NCBI GenBank assembly: GCA_026225415.1
Contig: JAMFSS010000010.1
Span: 1-64,000 of the forward strand
Length of the DNA: 64,000 nucleotides
Reading direction: 5' to 3'
DNA from: Alphaproteobacteria bacterium
Lineage (GTDB): Bacteria; Pseudomonadota; Alphaproteobacteria; UBA9219
Shown one piece after another: positions 57,760 to 64,000 of the stretch. A program made the position numbers and the translations under genes. Within the stretch, counting starts at the first letter, position 1. Each line of letters opens with the position of its first letter. The notes beneath the pieces were generated by a model. That model made no database searches, was not told the DNA's origin, and saw only the letters and a list, made by a program, of their open reading frames with translations.

Positions 57760-57917
57760 ACCGTCTGCTCACAACAGACGTCTTGTGTCCCCGCCGAAGC
57801 TTGCAAAAGCGCTTTTGCAAGAGCCATCGACCGGCGGCAGACAAGGCAGGGAGCATGCACCGTCCCCCGCATCATTTGATGCGAAGGGATTTTCGGAGGA
57901 ACCGGTTCTTCTTTTTT
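57760..57917 (+). ncRNA. Candidate structured small RNA, unclassified
   Basis: The bases after the promoter-like sequence hold no good coding frame but several stems: GTCTGCTCACAACAGAC, a long one joining CCGCCG (57,791-57,796) with CGGCGG (57,832-57,837), with CTTGCAAAAGCGCTTTTGCAAG-type palindrome in its loop region, GCATCATTTGATGC, and a last hairpin GAGGAACCGGTTCTTC followed by TTTTT. The size (about 158 bases) would fit 6S-like RNA, but I see no diagnostic sequence for 6S, SRP RNA, RNase P RNA or tmRNA. Confidence 0.45.
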
Positions 57918-57990
57918 ATAAAGGCTTGGATAAATGAAATGATGGAATAAACGGTATAGTGGAGGCATTCGCAACAATCCTGCTGGTATT

Positions 57991-58040
57991 CCCTCCCCCT
58001 TGTGGGGAGGGTTAGGGAGGGGGTTCGCCGAAGGCGAAAC
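57991..58040. repeat. Intergenic hairpin repeat (CCCTCCCC...GGGGAGGG)
   Basis: CCCTCCCC pairs with GGGGAGGG around a 5-base loop (57,991-58,011), followed by TTAGGGAGGGGG and TTCGCCGAAGGCGAA, a second small hairpin. It belongs to the same kind of dispersed element as those at 57,590 and 58,783. Confidence 0.55.
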
Positions 58041-58070
58041 AAACTTTGTGAATTGTGCCTGTCGTAAAGA

Positions 58071-58757
58071 TTACCGACCAAACCATAAACGCCACCGCGC
58101 CTTTGTTTCACCGCGCCCATACATCGCCGCATGAACCGCCGCGCTTGATGCCAGCATGGTCGCGGCCGCATAAATAACATCGCTGAAAAAATGGGCGCCC
58201 ATAATGATGCGCGCCAAACCGAACGCGCAACCCGCAATCATACCGCCCCAAAACACGCGGCGCGAACGCGGGCGCGGCGCGATATAGGCGAGGGTAGGCA
58301 GAAAAAACCCGAATGCACCGTCGCCCGAAACAAATGACCCGTTGCTGTGGCCGCGTTCGAAATGCGGTTCTAATACCGGCGTAAATTTTGCCGTACCGCC
58401 GAATTCGGTCACTTCGCGTGGGCGGGCGCGGCCCCAATGGTCTTTTAATCCGACATTGGCGATCAATACGGGGCCAATCAATAACGCCACTAACAAAAAC
58501 AATCCTGCTTTGCCGTCAATGCCGCCGAACGGTTTGCGGCGGATATATCCCGCGACAGCCGCCAACGCGAACACAACACCCAACACACGCGCCCCGTCAT
58601 AGGCCAACCAATGCAAAGTGACGCACAACACATTATCGGCCAGAAAAAATCCACCTTCATTGGCGCGGTAAAACAAACCGGACGCGATCACATCAATGCG
58701 CGGATTGATAACCGGCCAAACCAGCAATGCGGCGAACAGAATAAAGAAAACGAACAT
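58071..58757 (-). CDS. PAP2-family membrane phosphatase
   Basis: A 228-residue protein with about six membrane helices. It has the PAP2 signature: KDHWGRARP (KxxxxxxRP), FVSGDGAF in the place of PSGH, and ARIIMGAHFFSD (SRxxxxxHxxxD variant). The second motif has D instead of the usual H. Substrates of such enzymes are lipid phosphates such as lipid A, undecaprenyl pyrophosphate or phosphatidic acid. A truncated duplicate lies upstream. Confidence 0.85.
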   Translation of the reverse strand: MFVFFILFAALLVWPVINPRIDVIASGLFYRANEGGFFLADNVLCVTLHWLAYDGARVLGVVFALAAVAGYIRRKPFGGIDGKAGLFLLVALLIGPVLIANVGLKDHWGRARPREVTEFGGTAKFTPVLEPHFERGHSNGSFVSGDGAFGFFLPTLAYIAPRPRSRRVFWGGMIAGCAFGLARIIMGAHFFSDVIYAAATMLASSAAVHAAMYGRGETKARWRLWFGR

Positions 58758-58782
58758 GATATTAAAACTCCGACTGCGTTAC

Positions 58783-58815
58783 CCCTCACCCAAACCCTTT
58801 CCCAAAGGGAGAGGG
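58783..58815. repeat. Intergenic hairpin repeat at the break of a duplicated gene
   Basis: CCCTC and GAGGG (58,783-58,787 with 58,811-58,815) enclose CCCTTT-CCC-AAAGGG (58,795-58,809), a nested hairpin of the same style as the one at 57,991. It sits exactly where the duplicate PAP2 reading frame leaves the homology. Confidence 0.55.
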
Positions 58816-58992
58816 AACCCGCGCCCCGTCATTGGCCATCCAATGCAAAGTGGCGAACAGCACATTATCCGCAAGAAAAAACCCGTCACCGGCGCGGTAA
58901 AACCAACCCGAAACAACAAAATCGACGCGTGGCCAAAAGACAGGCGCGGCCAGCAAGACTAAGCTGAGGATCGCAACCAGTATCACCAACAT
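58786..58992 (-). pseudogene. Truncated duplicate of PAP2 phosphatase
   Basis: The frame from 58,992 matches the N-terminal part of the intact gene at 58,071: FWPRVDFVVSGWFYRAGDG against NPRIDVIASGLFYRANEGG, and FFLADNVL...LHW in both. After GARV the sequence changes to repeat-derived PSPFGKGFG and a stop. About 175 bases are also similar at the DNA level. The catalytic PAP2 part is absent, so no active enzyme is made. Confidence 0.75.
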
Positions 58993-59157
58993 GCCGCCCG
59001 CTGTCCTTCTCTTAAAAATTCCTGCGCGGAACCCTAGACAATAAACGTCTTTATATCCACAAGATTTGGGTTTGCGGGACGCGCGCGACGCGCACTATCA
59101 ATTGACTTGAACCGCCTCATTGTCCACAGTATTGCTCCGTAGCGAATCCCTCACGCC

Positions 59158-61551
59158 ATGCCACAAAAGCCTCACAATAATCGCTTCCTGAAAGCAGCCT
59201 TCCTCGCACTGGCGACAGCCTGCCTGCCCTTTCAGTCTATGGCGCAAATCGACAGCGAAAAACTGATCGGCTCAACCTGCGCCACGGCGGGGCAAAACGC
59301 CGCCGACTGGGATACATTCGCCGAATGCCCCAGCAATGGCGGCACATGGACACGCGGCCCTATTTTTGTCGGCACAACATCCGATAGCTGCGACACCAAT
59401 CATGGCGGCATGCTTTATTGGACGGGTACGGCTATGCAATATTGCAATGGCACAGCCTGGGGCACGTTCGGCATCAGCGCTTCCCCCAGCGTCTTCTCCA
59501 GCCTGACCGGCGCGACGGCGACCCACAGTTTCGATAATGTCGCCTATGCGCAAGTGTGGGGCTGGAGCACGAATTTCACCACGCAAAACGCCTTCACTTT
59601 GTCGTCCACAAGTGAAACCACCGGCTCGCTCCTTACCATAACCGCCGCCAACACGGCCGCGACGGGCCCGGTCGTGAATGTCAGCACCACCAGCACCGGC
59701 GGGGCGGTCGCCGTCAAAGCCGCCGCGACCGGAACCAACAACACGGCGGCAGCCGGTTATTTCACGAATAACAACGCCACGGGCTATGGCGTTTTTTCAT
59801 CAGGCGTATCGCCCAGTTATTTCGGCGGGAATATCAACCTCGCCCCGGCGGCCTTTTATGACGTGGGAGGCAATAAATTCCTTAGCCTTGTCGGCGGCGA
59901 CAGCTCCACGATTAGCATTGGCGCGGGTGCGGCGGGTTTGGTCAATACCGGCACAGGCGTCACCGCCATTGGCGGCAGTGCTTTGTTTGTTAATGGAGCC
60001 AATAACAATACCGGACTGGGCTTTGAGGCGGCGCCGACTAATACCACGGGAACCCCCCTCACCGCGGCGGGCGAGGCGGCTCTTAACAGTACAACGGCCG
60101 GCCCCAATGACGGGCTTGGTTATAATGCTGGCTATAACATCTCTACCGGCACCGGCAATGTCGCTTTCGGCAATGGCACCATAGCCACGGGCTCGGCGCA
60201 GGTGACGGGCAATAATAACTCGGCCATCGGCTATCTGGCGGGGGCGGTTCTTGCCGGCGCGGCAGCCAGCAACACGGCGATAGGCTATGAAGCACTCAAG
60301 GCAACCACGACGGGCAGCCAAAGCACCGCCGCGGGGTCCAACGCCCTGTTGGCTGCGACCGGCGCGAATGACGCCTTCGGCTATAATGCGGGCAAGGGCA
60401 TTACCACCGGCACCAGCAATGTCGCGCTGGGCGAAATCGCAATGGTCGGCGCATTGACCGGGGCCTATAACACGGCAGTCGGCTATGACGCGTTAAGCCC
60501 CACTGCCAGCACAGCCACCTCCAACACAGCCGTGGGGGCACAGGCGGGGTTCAAGATTTCTTCGGGCAGCTACAATACGGCTTTCGGGGAAAACACCCTT
60601 GCGGGCGAAACCACGGGAACCAGCAACACGGCTTTCGGCCAAAATACGCTTAGCGCCTCAACCGGAACATCGAATGAAAGTTTCGGCACCAACACCCTTT
60701 CCTCCGCAGTCACCAGCACTAATAATCTTGCTTTCGGCAATGCGACTCTTAACACGTTCGCGGCGGCAGGGGCCAATACCCATGTCGCCGTCGGCGCGGG
60801 CGCGCTTAACGCGGTGACGAGCGGATCAGGCCATACCGCCATCGGTTATCAGGCCGGTTCGGCAGGCTCAACCCCATTGACCGGCGGCGCGGCCTGCACC
60901 TTCATCGGCTTTCAGACGCAAACAAACGCCGCCTCTTATACCAATGCCACCGCCATCGGCGCCGGGGCCATTCTGACGGCCTCGAATGCGATCGTGCTGG
61001 GCAATTCGTCGATTTCGGCCATTTACGCCAAGGTCACTTCCATCACCGGCATTTCCGACCGGCGCCGGAAAAAAGATATTGCAGATTTGCCTGCCGATCT
61101 CGGCCTTGAATTTATCGGTAAATTAAAACCGGTTTCCTATCATTTCAATAATGGCGACGAAACCCAGCGTTACGGTTTTATCGCGCAGGATATGGAACAG
61201 GCCCTGCCGCCGCCGTTGCAAAATATTGTCGAAACCGCGCAACCGGAAAAGGGTTTGGCGTTGTTGTCGCGCGACACGACCAAAGACCGTTTTTATCACG
61301 TCGCCTATGGCGAATTGACCGCGCCCATCGTCAAAGCCATTCAGGAACAGCAAAGCCAGATTAAAAATGACCGCGCCTATATGGCGCAAGTGAATACGCA
61401 AAACCCATCGCGCCAGTTACAGTATCTCGGCGACAGCCTGGACAATACCGGCACCATCCAATCCGCCCTTCTCGCAGGCGGCGCTTTCGCCAGCCTGTGT
61501 CTGGCCTTCTTTCTGACGCGACGCAAGAAACAGGGGCCGCCGCATGAATAA
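59158..61551 (+). CDS. Secreted beta-roll repeat protein with S74 self-cleaving domain and anchor
   Basis: A 797-residue protein. It has a signal peptide (LKAAFLALATACLPFQSMAQ), an N-terminal domain with cysteines (DWDTFAECPSNGGTW, TSDSCDTNHGGM, QYCNGTAW), a long Gly/Asn/Thr-rich region of YadA-like short repeats (NTAVGYDAL, NTAFGENTL), and a peptidase S74 chaperone domain starting at S633 (ISDRRRKKDI). A membrane helix (LLAGGAFASLCLAFFLT) with RRKK follows at the end. S74 domains fold a trimer and then cut themselves free in front of the serine. The next gene overlaps by eight bases. Confidence 0.85.
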   Translation: MPQKPHNNRFLKAAFLALATACLPFQSMAQIDSEKLIGSTCATAGQNAADWDTFAECPSNGGTWTRGPIFVGTTSDSCDTNHGGMLYWTGTAMQYCNGTAWGTFGISASPSVFSSLTGATATHSFDNVAYAQVWGWSTNFTTQNAFTLSSTSETTGSLLTITAANTAATGPVVNVSTTSTGGAVAVKAAATGTNNTAAAGYFTNNNATGYGVFSSGVSPSYFGGNINLAPAAFYDVGGNKFLSLVGGDSSTISIGAGAAGLVNTGTGVTAIGGSALFVNGANNNTGLGFEAAPTNTTGTPLTAAGEAALNSTTAGPNDGLGYNAGYNISTGTGNVAFGNGTIATGSAQVTGNNNSAIGYLAGAVLAGAAASNTAIGYEALKATTTGSQSTAAGSNALLAATGANDAFGYNAGKGITTGTSNVALGEIAMVGALTGAYNTAVGYDALSPTASTATSNTAVGAQAGFKISSGSYNTAFGENTLAGETTGTSNTAFGQNTLSASTGTSNESFGTNTLSSAVTSTNNLAFGNATLNTFAAAGANTHVAVGAGALNAVTSGSGHTAIGYQAGSAGSTPLTGGAACTFIGFQTQTNAASYTNATAIGAGAILTASNAIVLGNSSISAIYAKVTSITGISDRRRKKDIADLPADLGLEFIGKLKPVSYHFNNGDETQRYGFIAQDMEQALPPPLQNIVETAQPEKGLALLSRDTTKDRFYHVAYGELTAPIVKAIQEQQSQIKNDRAYMAQVNTQNPSRQLQYLGDSLDNTGTIQSALLAGGAFASLCLAFFLTRRKKQGPPHE

Positions 61552-63973
61552 AAAACTTGTCCTCGCTTTCCTGTTTTCCGGCCTGTCCCTGCCCGCCTTC
61601 GCCGCGGTCGCCGTCGATCATGAACAGCTTATTGCCGGAACCGGTTGCCCCGCCACCGGGCAAAATGCCGGCGATTGGGATGCCTTCGCCGAATGTCCCA
61701 GCGCCAGCGGCACCTGGGCGCGCGGCCCTTTGTTTGTCGGCAGCACATCCGACAGCTGCGACAGCAGCCATGCCGGCATGGTGCAGTGGACGGGCAGCCT
61801 TATAGAATATTGCAATGGCGGCGCCTGGGTTTCCTATGGCAGCAGCGGCGCCAGCGTCGCCTTGTCGGGCTTAACGGCGGCGACCGCAGGCCTGACCATC
61901 GATAACGGAACAACGGGCGCCTATCCGCAAACCTGGACATGGAACAGCCTGACCACGCAAAACGCCTTCACCCTGTCATCGACATCGATGACCAGCGGAT
62001 CGATACTCGCGGTAACGGGCGCCAATACCGCCCTTACCGGCAATGTCCTGAATGTCACCACCGCCAGCACCGGAAAGGCGTCGGCCATCAACGCAACCGT
62101 CAGCGGCGCCAGCAATACAGGCAGCGCCGGTTATTTCACCAATGCCAGCACGTCGGGCTACAGCATCTATGCGCCCGGCACATCACCGAATTATTTTGGC
62201 GGCAATGTCACCATCGCCAGCGGCAAGACTTATCAGATCGGTGGCAATATCGTTTTCTCAGACCCCAAAAGCGATACAAACAGCGTCGCAGCAGGTTTGG
62301 GCGCGGGCATTTCGCAAACCGGAAGCAGTTCGGACACTTATGCGGGATATAACGCGGGCACATCGGTGACCACGGCATCAAACGTCGTTGCCATCGGCGC
62401 CAATTCGCTTCACAGCCTTGTCTCTGGCGCTAATTGCGTGGCCATCGGCGCATCCGCTTTTTATTCCGATGCGAGCACATGTCCCATTACCGGTTTGGGT
62501 TATCAGGCCGGCTATTATGTGGTGGCCGCCGACAATACGGCGATGGGCTATCAGGCGATGAAGAGCGTCAGCGGATCGGGCGTGTCGGTAACAACAGATA
62601 CGGCGGTGGGCAATTCCGCCTATTTTGCAGCCAATACCACCGCCGCCAATAACACCGCCGTCGGCTATAAAAGCCTTTATTCCACGACCAGTGCGACTCC
62701 TATAGATACCACCGCCGTGGGGGATCAGGCGCTTAATGGCGTGACCACCGGCTCCCTCAATTCCGCCCTGGGCTATCAAGCGGGGCTGCATATCACGACG
62801 GGCGGCAATAATCTTATGATAGGTTATCAGGCCATGCAGGGCAGCGCGGGATCCCCTCTCACAGGAACGGCAAATGTCGCTGTCGGCTATCAGGCTCTTT
62901 TTTCCGGGCAAGCGGGGTTAGCGAACTCGACCGCTGTCGGCTATCAGGCGGCTTATTCGGATACGAATTTCAGCGACCAGGCCGCCATGGGTTATCAGGC
63001 GCTTTACTCGAACAACGGCGTTACTTTCAATTCCGCCTTCGGCTATCAGGCGCTTTATAATTCAACGGCATCCGGCAGCACCGACGAAGCCTTTGGTTAT
63101 CAGGCCGCCTATAATGTCACGACGGCCGCCAATAACGAGGCCTTTGGTTATCAGGCCCTGATGGGCAGCAGCACTTCGACGCCGCCGGCTTCGCAGAATA
63201 TTGCCATCGGCTATCAGGCGCTGGCCTCGGATCAGGCGCAGGGAAACACCGCCGTAGGTTATCAGGCCGGCTATGCGGGCACAGCCAACACAAACGGCTC
63301 TAATAACACTTTCATCGGTTATCAGGCGCAGGCCAATGGGGCGGGCTACACCAACGGCACCGCCATCGGCAGCAGCGCCATTTTGACCGCATCGAATTCG
63401 ATCGTTTTAGGCAATTCCTCCATCACGAAGATATACAGTGAGGTCACATCCATCACCGCCATTTCCGACCGGCGTTTAAAAACAGGCATTAGCGATTTAT
63501 CCGACGATCTCGGCCTGACATTCATCGACAAACTCCGCCCTGTCTCCTATCGCTTCAAGGATGGCGACGAGACGCAACGTCACGGTATTATCGCGCAGGA
63601 GCTGGAACAGGCTTTGCCGCAGCCCTTGCAAAATACCGTCGAGACAGCGCAACATGAGCACGGGCTCGCGCTTATCGAACGGCAGAATGATAAAGACCGC
63701 ACCTATCGCGTCGCCTATGGCGAATTGATAGCCCCCCTTGTCAAGGCTGTGCAAACGCAACAAACGCAGATAGCGGCCAACCATGACGCGATCGCGCATC
63801 TGGCGTCCCCCGACACGGCGCGCGCCGATGAAATCCGGGATATAGAAACGCGCCTTCATAGTCTGCGCCTGCATCTGTTGCTCTTCCCCCTCCTTGCGGG
63901 CGGCATCAGCCTGTGCCTCGGTTTTTTTCTGGCCCATCGCAAAAAAAGGGTTCAGGAAAAGGTGGGCCTATGA
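61544..63973 (+). CDS. Secreted beta-roll repeat protein with S74 domain and anchor, second copy
   Basis: An 809-residue paralogue of the previous gene with the same plan: a signal peptide (VLAFLFSGLSLPAFAAVA), a Cys-containing N-terminal domain (DWDAFAECPSASGTW, TSDSCDSSHAGM), repeats in which GYQA or a variant recurs about 14 times, an S74 domain from S641 (ISDRRLKTGI) and a C-terminal helix (LLLFPLLAGGISLCLGFFLA) with HRKKR. The DNA repeat GGTTATCAGGC is visible many times. The stop overlaps the start of a third gene. Confidence 0.85.
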   Translation: MNKKLVLAFLFSGLSLPAFAAVAVDHEQLIAGTGCPATGQNAGDWDAFAECPSASGTWARGPLFVGSTSDSCDSSHAGMVQWTGSLIEYCNGGAWVSYGSSGASVALSGLTAATAGLTIDNGTTGAYPQTWTWNSLTTQNAFTLSSTSMTSGSILAVTGANTALTGNVLNVTTASTGKASAINATVSGASNTGSAGYFTNASTSGYSIYAPGTSPNYFGGNVTIASGKTYQIGGNIVFSDPKSDTNSVAAGLGAGISQTGSSSDTYAGYNAGTSVTTASNVVAIGANSLHSLVSGANCVAIGASAFYSDASTCPITGLGYQAGYYVVAADNTAMGYQAMKSVSGSGVSVTTDTAVGNSAYFAANTTAANNTAVGYKSLYSTTSATPIDTTAVGDQALNGVTTGSLNSALGYQAGLHITTGGNNLMIGYQAMQGSAGSPLTGTANVAVGYQALFSGQAGLANSTAVGYQAAYSDTNFSDQAAMGYQALYSNNGVTFNSAFGYQALYNSTASGSTDEAFGYQAAYNVTTAANNEAFGYQALMGSSTSTPPASQNIAIGYQALASDQAQGNTAVGYQAGYAGTANTNGSNNTFIGYQAQANGAGYTNGTAIGSSAILTASNSIVLGNSSITKIYSEVTSITAISDRRLKTGISDLSDDLGLTFIDKLRPVSYRFKDGDETQRHGIIAQELEQALPQPLQNTVETAQHEHGLALIERQNDKDRTYRVAYGELIAPLVKAVQTQQTQIAANHDAIAHLASPDTARADEIRDIETRLHSLRLHLLLFPLLAGGISLCLGFFLAHRKKRVQEKVGL

Positions 63974-64000
63974 AAAAAAATCGCCTCTCCGCCCTCGTTT
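63970..64000 (+). CDS. Third S74-operon gene, 5' end only
   Basis: ATG at 63,970 overlaps the stop of the previous gene (ATGA). The first ten codons read MKKNRLSALV, a basic start and the beginning of a signal peptide like those of the two genes before. The rest is outside the window, so membership in the S74 family is inferred from position only. Confidence 0.55.
   Translation, partial: MKKNRLSALV

Noticed and set aside
57760..57917. Assignment of the ncRNA as 6S, SRP or tmRNA
   Set aside because: The diagnostic conserved bases of SRP RNA and tmRNA are absent, and the 6S pairing of the two ends could not be shown by eye.
59158..64000. Prophage tail-fibre region
   Set aside because: S74 domains occur in phages, but signal peptides, membrane anchors and the absence of any other phage gene speak against it within this window.

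Overview
The window looks like a chromosome segment of a flagellated alphaproteobacterium with moderately GC-rich coding DNA. The class assignment rests on several markers read directly: an Irr-type Fur regulator with an ICE-box palindrome, a DivL-like kinase with Tyr in place of the phospho-His beside tsaE, a DUF1150 gene, a FliL-FliM-DUF6468-MotE flagellar operon, and secB divergent from a Tim44-domain gene. No rRNA, tRNA, CRISPR array, insertion sequence or recognisable prophage was found. Most of the window is dense core genome with frequent 1-4 base overlaps.

Layout. 0-4 kb: the end of a large cysteine-rich surface-type protein that begins outside the window, a GPP34-family protein and a secreted, probably inactive nuclease-domain protein. 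4-6 kb: atpH-atpA, without atpG, atpD or atpC behind them. 6-10 kb: an unknown protein, an RsmB-type rRNA methyltransferase, an AT-rich GIY-YIG-like gene, alanine dehydrogenase and DUF1150. 10-18 kb: a drug-efflux operon (two RND pumps and an outer-membrane factor) with no adaptor gene. 18-23 kb: accA, a CheY-like regulator, rdgB and three Tad pilus minor-pilin genes. 23-31 kb: two unknown genes, a tandem ThyX-fold protein, a leucyl aminopeptidase / MarR / NlpC-P60 group, an acid phosphatase and a Na+/H+ antiporter. 31-39 kb: clpB, a FliL paralogue, an RpiB-like isomerase, a LON-domain protein, a thioredoxin-TPR protein and the flagellar operon. 39-46 kb: many small unknown genes, secB and tim44, a HisA-like protein with an altered catalytic residue, and a three-gene operon of unknown function. 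46-57 kb: tsaE-divL, hisG with an N-terminal extension, ahcY, an amidinohydrolase, an Irr-controlled oxidative-stress/iron group (irr, rubrerythrin, Fe-S oxidoreductase, DUF3501), djlA-like and ampD-like genes. 57-59 kb: a repeat-rich gap with a candidate structured small RNA, then a PAP2 phosphatase and its truncated duplicate. 59-64 kb: an operon of at least three genes (the third cut by the window edge); the first two encode large secreted beta-roll repeat proteins with a peptidase S74 self-cleaving chaperone domain and a C-terminal membrane anchor.

The strongest candidates for new biology are the membrane-anchored S74 operon, the tandem ThyX-fold protein whose two halves each keep a different half of the active-site motif, the Cys-cluster three-gene operon at 44-46.4 kb, the candidate ncRNA near 57.8 kb and a family of GA/CT-rich hairpin elements between genes. 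All functional statements are from reading motifs by eye; no database search was run.
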